From: Hetaerina americana
Taxonomy: Eukaryota > Arthropoda > Insecta > Odonata > Calopterygidae
Assembly (NCBI GenBank): GCA_022747635.1
Contig: JAKTNV010000009.1
Span: forward strand, 1,438,501 to 1,502,500
Direction of reading: 5' to 3'
DNA: 64,000 bases
Under the pieces are notes generated by a model, which had not been told where the DNA came from, searched no databases, and saw nothing but the letters and a program-made list of their open reading frames with translations. Below, one piece after another: positions 33,566-43,848 of the stretch (positions are counted from its first letter, which is position 1; each line of letters opens with the position of its first letter). The translations under genes and the position numbers were made by a program.

Positions 33566-34930
33566 TTAATTTATAAACCTTCAAATGCATGGCCTCTAAG
33601 TCAGTCGCTTCTGAGTTGACGTGAATGCGACTCGGGGCAACCTTGGGGCACGCTGCTCTCGCCGGGGAGCACTCCTCCACGGACGCCGTTTCACATCTCG
33701 TGAGGCTGAGGTTTATACTTCGAACACCCACAGTAGAATGGGGTCGAACGCTGGAAGCGAGTATGGCAGGCGAGGTTTCGGCCCATTCGACCGACAGGTC
33801 GACAAAGATGAGAGTACGCACTTATTTAGCGTCCACTGTTAAAGGAATCATAATATTACGAGAAACCGTTTAAAAACTATTTTAGGTCGCTCGGAAAACC
33901 TCTTTCCAGCAGCTTTCTTTCTTCATTGGAAAGATCTTCTATCTATTTTAATTTAAAACCGAAATACATGATATGATATTTATCTTTTTTCATTCTTCGC
34001 TTCGTAGATTATTAGCCTAAAATACCTCTACTGGTAACTCAAAGAGAAAGGACACTAAGGCCAATAATAAGATTACATTAAAGTGATTTCTCCGAAGTGC
34101 CTTGTCGGGTGTTTTTTTTAGCAAAGAGCCTGATTATTTTATTAAATTTAGTCTTTCAGTTTCAGCGGAATCATTTCACATAATGTATCTTCTTAGCGCG
34201 TTCTTAAATGCACAATCCTCCCCATTTCATTGTGTCAGTCCACGGTCCTCCTTGGCGCTCATTAAAATTACCTGCAAACAAGGAGGCGTTTATGCGTGCA
34301 GCAACATTTATAAGACCTTTTCTCTGTTCACCGATGACCTTTCAAATAGCCACACCGAGCCTAGAGCAAAAACGATCATTAAGCCGCCATATGCCCAGAT
34401 GTTAGTGCAATTCGTCATTAAACAGAAATTGCTTCATGCTTCGGGAGCTGTTTCGGTCATTTCTTTTGGGCGTTACATTTAAACTTCCGGTCCAAATTGT
34501 TTCGTGTTGTATTGTCCTGTACGATCGTGTGAAGGTCAGTACTCTCTCTTCAATTTTTAAACTAAGCGAACAAAGAGCATAGGCATCTCCGAGCACGAGC
34601 CGTCGATCTGATGGTGCTGCCGCCCCGTTGTACAACTTCCGTTTGTCAGCCACTTTTAGTCGCACTTAATTTCCAACAGGTTGCCTAATTCTCAGCTAAT
34701 GCTGCTCCTTCCCCACACTCCCATCGAAGTCTGGATGAGCGGCAAAGACAAGCGAGAGGGACTCCTGCAGCCGGAAGTGTAAGCAAACATCTCCAATGTA
34801 TTAATATGCAACTCAGTACGTGCTGGTCTCACGAACCGTGACTTCAAAAACGGATCGAAAAGAAGCGAGGGAGATTTGAAAATGAACACTCCACCTGCAT
34901 CTTTGCCAAATGCATACCCAACCACAATCC
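33566..34930. other. No gene recognised
   Basis: Mixed sequence. A 126-codon frame at 34102-34482 (plus) has no recognisable domain. Overlapping frames at 33522-33873 on both strands look like chance. Confidence 0.45.
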
Positions 34931-34934
34931 GTGC

Positions 34935-35110
34935 CGTGGCACCTGTCGAGGTCAGTCTTGAAAGGAAATGCCCTCTCGATACGAGTCTATACTTTCTATT
35001 TCGGTGTTCCCGATGCAGTAGCCGTTCGGGCGGGAATCGCTCTTTTTCCAAAAATTCATCACTAAGCACTTTTTTAAGTTTGATTCTAACTCCTCACTCC
35101 CACTTTTATC
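34935..35110 (-). pseudogene. CR1-like RT relic
   Basis: The minus-strand piece MNFWKKSDSRPNGYCIGNTE with IESIDS matches the segment just after the FADD box in the plus-strand CR1 relic at 38912 (IFWKKGISLLDAYCIRNTEM). A short, decayed fragment. Confidence 0.6.
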
Positions 35111-35349
35111 ATTGGGCGAATGGGGGAGAGGAAGAGAGAGAGAAGGTTGACTAGACATCATATTTCAAATCAATCAAATATTTTGATTGGTACGTGTTAT
35201 ATTAAATATTTAACATTCGTTATTATATTCTTTTCAGACTACTTTTCCAGATAAAAACACGATTCAAACAAAGAGTAAAAATAATTATGCAGCAAAATCC
35301 CATGAAATATTAAGTGCCACCCTTGAACACAGTGAAACGTTTGACATTT

Positions 35350-37847
35350 AATCGTCTATCCTCCTGCTTCAATGACCACGTTTCCGCACCGTACATAGCT
35401 ACGCTCCAAATCAAGGTGTTTACAAGTCTTTTCTTAATATCTTTAATCAAAGTCCTTCTCATCAATTCCCTCCTTGTGAAAGCCTCTTTCCCTAGCGCAA
35501 TTTTTCTCCTTACGTCCCTACTACTTTGACCGTGTTGGTCCAAAACACTTCCGAGATACGTTAACTGTTCTACCTGCTCTAGTTTTTGCCCTCCTATTTT
35601 AATGTTTAGCCTAGCATTTTTCTCTAGAAAATCGCAAAACCTTTGTTTTATTAATATCGATTCTCATCCCATACCTGTCGCACTGAATAGCCAATTCACT
35701 CAGCAATGCTTGCAATCCCTTGGCTGACTGACAAACTAAAGCTTGGTCATCAGCGAATCTAAATGATTTTACGAATTCCCCGCCGACTTTCATTCCTACA
35801 TCCAGCTCTTCCCATGTCTCTTTAATCATTTCCTCTGCATATAGGTTGAACAGCAACGGTGATCATGGGCAACCCTGCCTTACACCTCTTCCTAACACTG
35901 CCCAACCGGACTCCCCGTTTCCCACCCGCAGCTGAGAAGTCTGAGACATGTACAGGTTGCGGATTAGCCTCCTTTACCTCCAATCTATTCCCTTTTTTTG
36001 CAATATACTCATTAGTTTTTTGCAATTCACTCTATTAAACGATTTTTCGAAATCTACGAAACAGGCAAATACCTCCTGGTTGTGTTCTATATTCCTTTCG
36101 ATTAATAATCTCAATACTACAATGGCATCACGCGTACCTCTTCCCTTCCTAAACAAAAACTGGTCCATTCCCTGAGTAAACATTTGCCCTACTCTCTATC
36201 CTTTTTTTACGATCCCACGGCCTTAATTGTTTCACCTCCCTTAATGCCCTTTCTATCTCATTTTCTAGTATGCCTGGCCCTAAGCTATCATCCTGTACGT
36301 AATTTTCCTTTTCAATGTCTAACTTTGTTGGTCTATGCTCTTTATTATACAGTTCTTATATATATTCCTACCATCTCTCTTGGATCTTCCCTGCGTCAAC
36401 TATCAACTTACCCGCCTTATCTCTAACTGCTATCGTTGATCTCCCTTTCTTACTTCCCGAATAAGATTTAACTTTGCTGTACAGCGCACTGATTTCACCC
36501 TCCCTCTTCAGACTTTCCATATCCTCGCACTGCGTCTTCCACCATGCTTCTTTTGCTCTATTTGTTGCCCGCCTCATTTTATTGTTAAATGCTTTGTACT
36601 TCGTTTTGCCTAATTCTGAGTTTATGTTCTTCCATTTTCTCCACTCTTCCATCTTTGTAACCATTTCATCCGTTACCCATGGTTTCCTAGTCCTTATAGC
36701 GTTAATGGTTCCAATAGTGTCTTTTGCGGCTTTCGATAACCCTTTCTTGATATTTTCCCATTTTTCATCGATAGTACTTAGCTCTTTACCATCCTCTATA
36801 ATTTTCTCTACCGCCTGTTTATACTCCTTCCTTTTCAAACCATTTAATGCTTCTACATTCCATTTTCTAACCCGCCGCCCCTGCCTTATCTTTTTGAAAC
36901 GGACTCTAAATATGAAAACAACTAAATTGTGGTCAGAGCCCGCATCAGCTCCCGGGAAGCTGTGCGAATTTATCACACTGTTCCTAAACCTGTGTCTAAC
37001 CAGGATATAATCTAGTTGATACCTTTTTGAGTCACCCGGCATTTTTCATGTATACCTGCGTCTTTTGTGGTGTCTAAACCAAGTGTTGGTGATGACTAGC
37101 CCCTGTCTTCTGCAGAACTCAACTGCTTTCTACCCACGATCATTCCTCGTGCCTAAACCGTAGTCCCCGACCTCGTCACCATCTCCTCCTTCGCCTTCCG
37201 TCGCATTCCAATTCCCCATCACTATGAAATGTTTCACTGCAGGAACACACGCAATTATGTCCTCTTACTGATTGTAAATCCTATCGACCTCTTCTTCCTA
37301 ATGGGTGCTCGGTGGCATGCATACCCGAATAATAACCAATTTCGTCGGTTTTGATTTAATCTCTACTATTAGTATTCTGTCCGTTACCTGCTCTATGTTG
37401 ACTACGCTTCTTCCTACCTCTTCACTTAATACTATTGCAACCTCTCGTTGGCTCTCGTCCCCGCCGCTGTATATTATTCTATACTTATCACTCTAGTAAT
37501 CCCCGCTAGACTTCCATCCCACCTCGCATAGACCTAAAATATTTATTTTCCCCCTTTCCTTTTCTCGCTTAATATCCTCCAATTTTCCTGTTCTCAACAA
37601 TGTACTAACATTCCAAGTTCCTATTCTAACTAATTTAGTCTTCTTCTCCTGTGTCTTCTGTTCTGCTGCTGCTGGTTTTCCCTTGCAAGGGTTTCGTGGG
37701 ATGACGACCGCGGGCCCTCCACTGCCGGGCACGACTCACGGCCGATTTGGCCGAGCCCCGTGGTTGCCAGGACTCAAAATCTCTGTATAGTCCATCATGT
37801 TAATCTTTGGATTAATTATCATGTTAATAATTGAGGTGGTTTTCCGT
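35350..37847 (-). mobile_element. RTE LINE, 3'-truncated and internally deleted
   Basis: Minus strand. 5' leader and endonuclease start (37493-37732, GTWNVSTLLRTGKLEDIKRE), endonuclease end with the GSDHNLVV motif and linker (36368-37042, 224 codons open), RT pieces (35974-36183 FLFRKGRGTRDAIVV and FVDFEKSF; 35611-35856 FRFADDQALVCQSA), C-terminal part (35310-35543, MYGAETWSLK). About 200-300 bp of RT near 36190-36230 are missing, and the 3' UTR is absent left of 35350. The RT box keeps FADD, unlike the copies at 5630 and 45383. Confidence 0.87.
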
Positions 37848-37856
37848 TGCCTTCCT

Positions 37857-38275
37857 CATTCAAACCATATAATGCTTCAATATTCCATTTTCTAACCCGC
37901 CACCCCTGCCTTATCTTTTTGAAACGGACGCTACATTTCATAACAACTAAATTGTGGTCAGAGTCCGCATCCGCTCCCGGGAAGCTTTGCGAATTTATCA
38001 GACTGTTCCTAAACCTTTGTCTAACCAGGATATAATCTAGCTGATACCTTTCTGAGTCCCTTTGCATTTTCCATATATTCCTCCGTCTTTTGTTGTGTCT
38101 AAACCAAGTGTTGGTGATGACTAACCCCTGTCTCCTTTAGAACTCAACTGCTTTCTCCCCGCGGTCATTACTCGTTCCTAAACCACATCTCTTCCTTCGC
38201 CTACCGTCGCATTCCAATCCCCCATTACTATCAAATGTTTCCCTGTGGGAACACACGCGATTATGTCCTCATAAT
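37857..38275 (-). mobile_element. Second RTE fragment abutting the first
   Basis: Repeats the endonuclease C-terminal/linker region of 36837-37270 (YQLDYILVRQRFRNS, DSDHNLVV) on the same strand and joins directly to the 5' start of the element at 35350-37847. It is an independent truncated copy or a tandem rearrangement. Inactive. Confidence 0.82.
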
Positions 38276-38409
38276 CGCATAGATATACGACTCAGAAGTT
38301 TTACAATTTTTAATTTGAAATACTCCAGAGGAGAAGTGTTTCTAAGTGTGTATCAACCAAAGGAAAGCGTTTGCAGTGCCTTGAAAAAAACGAATAACTC
38401 TTCATATTC

Positions 38410-38515
38410 AATTGACGGAATGGATGCGGTAGCAGATTCAATAGCTATGCGCTTAGAGGACCACGATTTCAAACCCGGGATTCGATCCATGAGTGAGCTT
38501 CTGCTGCCGTATTAA
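38410..38515 (+). mobile_element. Possible tRNA-derived SINE head
   Basis: GGATGCGGTAGCAGATTC may be an A-box region, and GGGATTCGATCC (about 38477) matches a B box. No second copy of this exact head or any duplication was found, so the call is weak. Confidence 0.35.
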
Positions 38516-38689
38516 TTTCATCTTTGAAGCAGTCGTCCAATGATTGCCCGTGGGATGCATCGAGAGTAGGGACGGGATTATTGGGGAAGGCAGGTAAGGT
38601 GGCAGGGGTTGCTCATTCAAAGGAGTCAAAGGTCGAAGTCAAAGGTCCACCCACCCAGAATGTCGGTCACAGGAGAGGTTGCAGATAAA

Positions 38690-39367
38690 GTTATTTGGGG
38701 AATGTGGCTGGATATGATTTATGGTTTAGGATTCTGGAGTCAGAGCTGAGTCAGGTCGAAAAAGATAACAGTACTAGAAGCTTGGGCCATTACATTAACT
38801 CCGCAGTTAACAGTCGGATACATTTATATGCTGACGATGCAGCGGTTAGCCTGAGATATCCACAATCCCGAGATAAGATGACCTTAATGCTAAAACACGC
38901 TGGTCTGACCCTTGGAAATTAGAATTAAACTTAAAAATTGCGTTGTGGTGATATTTTGGAAAAAGGGCATTTCCCTCCTGGACGCCTACTGCATTCGGAA
39001 CACCGAAATGGAATGGGTAGACTCAGTTAAATACTTGGTTGTTACGCTCACTCGAGAGCCCTCCGAAGGAGATTCTCGCGAAGTTGGATTAATTGCCGAA
39101 TTGGATCTCAAGCAGCGTAGAGGAACTAGATTTGCAAAACGTTGTCACGACAAACTTAGAAGTGTTTCCAAGTTATTAGAGCACTTAGGTTGGGAATAAC
39201 TAACGATGGTTAAATTACAGATCAAATCTCTTGCATAAATTGGAAGAAAGTCTCTTTAACAGTGATGTTGAAAATGTAGTATTAACCCCATCCTTCTACG
39301 GTAGGAGACATCGCATCAGTAAAAATAGAGATATTAAGTGTAGAAGTGAAAGATTTGAGATGTCATT
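38690..39367 (+). pseudogene. CR1-like RT fragment, left part, split by the LTR element
   Basis: Plus strand. RIHLYADDAAVSLRYPQSRD (catalytic YADD box) at about 38815, AYCIRNTEMEWVDSVKYL, RRGTRFAKRCHDKLRSVSKL and CRSERFEMS at the right edge, in three frames. The family motif expected next (SFFPRT) is cut by the LTR retrotransposon at 39368 and continues at 42820. It is a distant relative of the CR1-like copies at 4625 and 14058, older and more decayed. Confidence 0.78.
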
Positions 39368-39500
39368 TGATGTGCGCCTACTGTGGCCAAAGCCCGCTCC
39401 GCAGAGCGAAGACAATTCAAATCTCCCGGCAGCGGAGAATCTTCCCCTCCACCCGCGCTCCGATGCAATAGGGGGAGAGTCTGCCACGTGGAGAGCGCGA

Positions 39501-39651
39501 CGTCACAATGTCACGTGGTCTCCCCTCCCCCGGAGTCCCCTCAGCGCTCGCCCATTGGCTACCGCCAGGGCATGTGAGCGATACGTCACAATGTCACGTG
39601 GTCTCCCCTCCCCCGGAGTCCCCTCAGCGCTCGCCCATTGGCTACCGCCCG
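39501..39651 (+). promoter_or_regulatory. U3 tandem enhancer-like repeats
   Basis: Two copies at 83-bp period share about 67 identical bases. Each holds CGTCACAATG, an E-box TCACGTGG, and an inverted CCAAT box (CCCATTGGCT). They stand just upstream of TATATAA (39664-39670). The same arrangement recurs at 41851 in the right LTR. Duplicated U3 enhancers are a known LTR feature; activity here is inferred. Confidence 0.75.
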
Positions 39652-39663
39652 GGCCAGGGCAGG

Positions 39664-39670
39664 TATATAA
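39664..39670 (+). promoter_or_regulatory. TATA box of the left LTR
   Basis: TATATAA, with transcription expected about 30 bp on, near 39695. The right LTR has the same box at 42014-42020. Confidence 0.75.
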
Positions 39671-40331
39671 GGAGGGACCTGAGACCCGAACAGACAGAAC
39701 GGGGTGGGAGTCCCAAGGGAGCCAGCGCAGTGAGAACATCCTCGCTCTCCCAAAGCTACCTGTTGGCGCAGTGAGGATATCCTCGCCTCAGGTGCACTCT
39801 CCCTCTCCCCCCCCCAAACGCTACCTGGTGGCGCAGCGAGGAAATCCTCGCCCCCAGGCTTTTCGCTCACCAGGACCAAAGCAACCGGACGGATGCCGCG
39901 TCCACCGCGCCGCCTCCCAGCGCCAACCGAGCTCGACGCCGCACGAAGGACCGACCCGCCGCCCCGCCGCTCCGACACTCGACCTCCGACGACAACCCCG
40001 GGATCATCGCCGACCCGCGAGGACTACCGGACCTGGTTGGCCGAGGCCGCCCTTCCTACGTGGCCGGTGCTGAGTCTCCTGACGCCGCCCACCCCGCAGT
40101 ACCGCCTCCGGCCCCTGGACTCTCCAAGGACGCCCTACGCAGAGGTGCCGAGGCTGCCCCTATTTGGCTCGCCGGACCGTCGGGCTCCCGCGACCAGCCA
40201 GAAGCCGGACAGGACCCCGGCCGCCATCCAGCTGCTGGAGCTGCACCGGACTCCACGCGCCCTTCAGGCAAACGACACTCGACCTTCTCCCTGGGAGAAA
40301 GTCCCCTTTACTGTAATCCTGTACTGGACGG

Positions 40332-40337
40332 AATAAA
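40332..40337 (+). terminator. Polyadenylation signal in the LTR
   Basis: AATAAA in the left LTR, repeated at 42674-42679 in the right LTR where it would end the genomic transcript. Its position, 660 bp after the TATA box, implies a long R region. Confidence 0.65.
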
Positions 40338-40479
40338 CGCCCTTCGGGGTAATCAACGGAACGGCAGGGAAGTTTATTTTCTCCAGCAACCCCAGCCCTT
40401 GCCTGGGCAGAATGCTCACTCGCTCTCGCGTTTCGGGGCGGGTCGCACAGCCAACCCCGGTCGCCAGCGACGCGACAAT

Positions 40480-40497
40480 TGGCGCCCAACTAACGGG
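40480..40497 (+). other. Primer-binding site
   Basis: TGGCGCCCAAC starts two bases after the LTR end. TGGCGCC at this position is typical of sites complementary to the 3' end of a tRNA (lysine-type or similar). The match beyond the first 10-11 bases was not verified. Confidence 0.75.
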
Positions 40498-40513
40498 GAC
40501 TACGACTAGCTGC

Positions 40514-41629
40514 ATGGAGAGCAGCTGGGATCCACGGGCCCCTCTGACTGACGACGCCCGGCAACCAGCGACTAGTGTCCCACAGACCCCACCGAGGGAC
40601 GACGCCTCTACTTCGGCAGGCGAGATGGACAACGGTCGCGGAAATCCACCAGACACCCAGTCGGTCGACACCGAACAGGGAGACGTTTCCACCATGGCGA
40701 CTCAGCCCATCAATGGAACACTCGCTGCAACCATCACGGCTCTTCCGAGAGAGCCTTACCAACACTCGGTGGCGCCCAACCTAACTCGCACCCGCACCAG
40801 GGACCAATGCGAGACTCCAAACTGCAGTGGGGTGGGGGAACACCTGATCTCCTGCGCCTGCTGCCACCATTGGTTTCACCATCTCTGCCTAGGATGGAGG
40901 GACGAAGCCAGGGACACAAGTGGTCTACAGTTTGTGTGCGGAAGATGCACCCTGCCACAGCAACGCAGCCGCCCACAGCTATCCTCTCCGGAACCCGCCT
41001 TCCGGACACCGTGGCCGGAGTTTTTCGGGAGAGAAGCAGAGGACCCAGAAAGGTTTCTAAGAGATATGGAAGCTGCATTTCGGGATGACCAACTACCAAC
41101 GACATGGTGGGTCCGCAGGGCGGAGCAACAACTACAGGAGGAAGCACGGCGATGGTGGACACCGTACCGGGAGTTCTCTCTGACCTGGGGAGACTTCAAA
41201 AACAGGCTTCGGGGACGTTACGACACTCCAGCCCGGAGAGCGCTTATACAATCCAAACTATTTGGAAGTACTCAAGCACAAAAGGAAAGCGCGGAGATGT
41301 TTATCCTGAAGAAGCTGCAACTGTTTAAAAGATTATTCCCGGACGGAAACCAAGAAACCATTTTGCCGACCTTAATAGAACAGCTTCTGCCACGGATAAG
41401 GCAAACGCTGCGCGCCAGCCCACCAAAAACCACGGAAGAATTAATACGGCTAGCAAGCGCCATCTCAGCGGACCAGGCCGAGGACACCAGCCAAGGCCGA
41501 CCAGCAGGAGCACCTAAATGCAGATTTTGTCCCGGACATCACTTCCATCGGGACTGCCCCGAAAATCACGCGGGAAACGAGAGGGCGGGAAAATACCAGA
41601 CCCCTTCAAACCCGCCCCAGCACCCATAG
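40514..41629 (+). CDS. Gag-like protein with PHD finger and zinc knuckle
   Basis: 371 codons from ATG 40514; the frame is open from 40412, but that earlier ATG lies in the LTR upstream of the primer-binding site. The N-terminal third is low-complexity and polar. A PHD finger follows: CETPNC, then CACCHHWFHHLC, then CGRC, fitting C4-H-C3 spacing. Next comes a Ty3/gypsy-type Gag core (EFFGREAEDPERFLRDMEAA, EARRWWTPYREFSLTWGDFK, then AEMFILKKLQLFKRLFPDGN). Near the end CRFCPGHHFHRDC resembles a CCHC zinc knuckle with odd spacing (CX2CX3HX4C). It would package RNA into particles; the PHD finger could read histone tails, by inference. No stops, so it may be recently active. Confidence 0.85.
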   Translation: MESSWDPRAPLTDDARQPATSVPQTPPRDDASTSAGEMDNGRGNPPDTQSVDTEQGDVSTMATQPINGTLAATITALPREPYQHSVAPNLTRTRTRDQCETPNCSGVGEHLISCACCHHWFHHLCLGWRDEARDTSGLQFVCGRCTLPQQRSRPQLSSPEPAFRTPWPEFFGREAEDPERFLRDMEAAFRDDQLPTTWWVRRAEQQLQEEARRWWTPYREFSLTWGDFKNRLRGRYDTPARRALIQSKLFGSTQAQKESAEMFILKKLQLFKRLFPDGNQETILPTLIEQLLPRIRQTLRASPPKTTEELIRLASAISADQAEDTSQGRPAGAPKCRFCPGHHFHRDCPENHAGNERAGKYQTPSNPPQHP

Positions 41630-41703
41630 GGGTCACACATCCCACGGAAACGGGCCCAGAAACAATCGGGCGCACGCTCTTCGTAGCGGGTTTTGCGCCA
41701 ACT

Positions 41704-41717
41704 GGGGAGGGGTGGGA
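41704..41717 (+). other. Polypurine tract
   Basis: GGGGAGGGGTGGGA directly precedes the right LTR at 41718. Such tracts prime plus-strand synthesis in LTR elements. One T interrupts it. Confidence 0.8.
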
Positions 41718-42819
41718 TGATGTGCGCCTACTGTGGCCAAAGCCCGCTCCGCAGAGCGAAGACAATTCAAATCTCCCGGCAGCGGAGAATCTTCCCCTCC
41801 ACCCGCGCTCCGATGCAATAGGGGGAGAGTCTGCCACGTGGAGAGCGCGACGTCACAATGTCACGTGGTCTCCCCTCCCCCGGAGTCCCCTCAGCGCTCG
41901 CCCATTGGCTACCGCCAGGGCATGTGAGCGATACGTCACAATGTCACGTGGTCTCCCCTCCCCCGGAGTCCCCTCAGCGCTCGCCCATTGGCTACCGCCC
42001 GGGCCAGGGCAGGTATATAAGGAGGGACCTGAGACCCGAACAGACAGAACGGGGTGGGAGTCCCAAGGGAGCCAGCGCAGTGAGAACATCCTCGCTCTCC
42101 CAAAGCTACCTGTTGGCGCAGTGAGGATATCCTCGCCTCAGGTGCACTCTCCCTCTCCCCCCCCCAAACGCTACCTGGTGGCGCAGCGAGGAAATCCTCG
42201 CCCCCAGGCTTTTCGCTCACCAGGACCAAAGCAACCGGACGGATGCCGCGTCCACCGCGCCGCCTCCCAGCGCCAACCGAGCTCGACGCCGCACGAAGGA
42301 CCGACCCGCCGCTCCGACACTCGACCTCCGACGACAACCCCGGGATCATCGCCGACCCGCGAGGACTACCGGACCTGGTTGGCCGAGGCCGCCCTTCCTA
42401 CGTGGCCGGTGCTGAGTCTCCTGACGCCGCCCACCCCGCAGTACCGCATCCGGCCCCTGGACTCTCCAAGGACGCCCTACGCAGAGGTGCCGAGGCTGCC
42501 CCTATTTGGCTCGCCGGACCGTCGGGCTCCCGCGACCAGCCAGAAGCCGGACAGGACCCCGGCCGCCATCCAGCTGCTGGAGCTGCACCGGACTCCACGC
42601 GCCCTTCAGGCAAACGACACTCGACCTTCTCCCTGGGAGAAAGTCCCCTTTACTGTAATCCTGTACTGGACGGAATAAACGCCCTTCGGGGTAATCAACG
42701 GAACGGCAGGGAAGTTTATTTTCTCCAGCAACCCCAGCCCTTGCCTGGGCAGAATGCTCACTCGCTCTCGCGTTTCGGGGCGGGTCGCACAGCCAACCCC
42801 GGTCGCCAGCGACGCGACA
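41718..42819 (+). repeat. Right LTR
   Basis: 1102 bp, almost identical to the left LTR: it lacks 8 bp near 42307 and has CGCATCC where the left has CGCCTCC (about 42446). It is followed by the CATT duplication at 42820. Confidence 0.93.
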
Positions 42820-43060
42820 CATTTTTTCCTCGAACGAGAAGAGATAAGAATAACATTGGTCGACTACAGCAGACGGGACAATTGTTTTCGGTCAAGGGTA
42901 GTCTGGTATGGATTCAGCCCCTGCCACACACACCAGGGGTTGTCTGCAGGGTACTAAAACAGCTAAAACTACATGCTGTGGAGAGGAGATGGATCGGCAG
43001 AGAGTCGTATTTATTTTGGGGCGAGATTGAGACTATGGAGTCTCTTTTTACGCCTAACCT
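42820..43060 (+). pseudogene. CR1-like RT fragment, right part after the LTR element
   Basis: Begins with the CATT duplication. With one CATT removed, the left flank reads straight into TTTTCCTCGAACGAGAAG, giving the SFFPRT motif expected at this point of a CR1-like ORF2. Further on, WIQPLPHTPGVVCRV-like frames may be the end of the LINE. The limit is uncertain. Confidence 0.65.
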
Positions 43061-43199
43061 CTAGACGGGTGGGGACGCGCAGGTGGACAAGTAGTCTTAA
43101 AATGTGGTGCAACATCGACGGGCCCTTAAAAGAGACGGAGGGGCAATGTGGGAATAAAAGTGCATTTCAAAAAGTACTTTTTTCATTCACTTTAAGTTT

Positions 43200-43760
43200 G
43201 ATATCGCAAACAGCTTAAGCGATACTAAAGATCAGCAATAGGAGATACCCTAGAGGGGGGTGATGAATACAAAGGGGAGGATAAGTTAAGGATGATTAAG
43301 GGGAGATGCACGCGTGATGTCACAGCAGTAAAGAAAGCACAGATGGGTAAAGAGGAGCAGTATTTGGAGCGGCAGTGGTGTCCATTATCACCCGTTCCTT
43401 TTGACGCATATGCTGAGGGATTTGTTAAAGAGATACGGTAAGAGCTAGAGATTAGGAATATGCAAACAAGGGCAGACAATTTATAAATTCACTTAATGTG
43501 TAAATGAGTAAGCTTTGCTTTTCCAGTCAGCCCAGGGCAGCAGATATTTCCGAGCGTATTGGAAAATTAGCTCGATGGCTATTAGGGACTCAATGCAAGC
43601 AAAGCAAAGGTTAAGAAAGGTACTTTTACTTACTTTCCCACACAAAAGACAAAATTCCCAAAAGTGAAAACAGTGAAGCGTATAAGTTAAGATGTGAGTG
43701 TGACGCAGTGTATGTAGGGGAGAGGTATAGGGAGGCCTTATCTCATCTCCCACTCTTTTC
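43200..43760 (+). pseudogene. Penelope-like relic
   Basis: Heavily decayed. Near 43670-43735 the frame SEAYKLRCECDAVYVGERYR matches the GIY-YIG start of Penelope-like endonucleases (compare 18290). Upstream, VPFDAYAEGFVKEIR near 43390 could be the RT thumb/linker. Stops throughout. The left limit is a guess. Confidence 0.55.
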
Positions 43761-43848
43761 TTCCATACACCCATCTCTTAGGGAACTTGTATACAATCAT
43801 TGTATTTGTAATTTCATTTGTGACCAAAGTATTCACCTTACCGCCATA

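Larger units (their letters stand above)
39368..40477 (+). repeat. Left LTR
   Basis: 1110 bp. It holds a tandem 83-bp U3 repeat (39501 and 39584), TATATAA at 39664, an AATAAA at 40332, and a set of GAGGATATCCTC-type palindromes at about 39770-39850. Long open frames in all phases are a GC effect. It carries an extra 8 bp near 39957-39970 relative to the right LTR. Confidence 0.93.
39368..42819 (+). mobile_element. Compact gag-only LTR retrotransposon (TR-GAG-like)
   Basis: 3452 bp. Direct LTRs at 39368-40477 and 41718-42819 begin TG and end CA and are almost identical (one substitution noticed, one 8-bp indel). CATT flanks both sides (39364-39367, 42820-42823). A primer-binding site starts at 40480 and a polypurine tract lies at 41704-41717. 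The 1.24-kb interior encodes one Gag-like protein; protease, RT, RNase H and integrase are absent, so movement must depend on another element. The 4-bp duplication and Gag type suggest Ty3/gypsy ancestry, by inference. Very GC-rich compared with its surroundings. Confidence 0.93.

Noticed and set aside
40060..40509. 149-codon frame in the left LTR as a gene
   Set aside because: Repeated in the right LTR, overlaps several other open frames, and has low-complexity Pro/Ala/Arg composition. A composition artefact.
41518..42678. 386-codon open frame across the end of the interior and the right LTR
   Set aside because: It runs through U3, promoter repeats and R. The same LTR frame occurs in the left LTR (39231-40073), and all phases are unusually open in this GC-rich sequence. 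No domain is visible.
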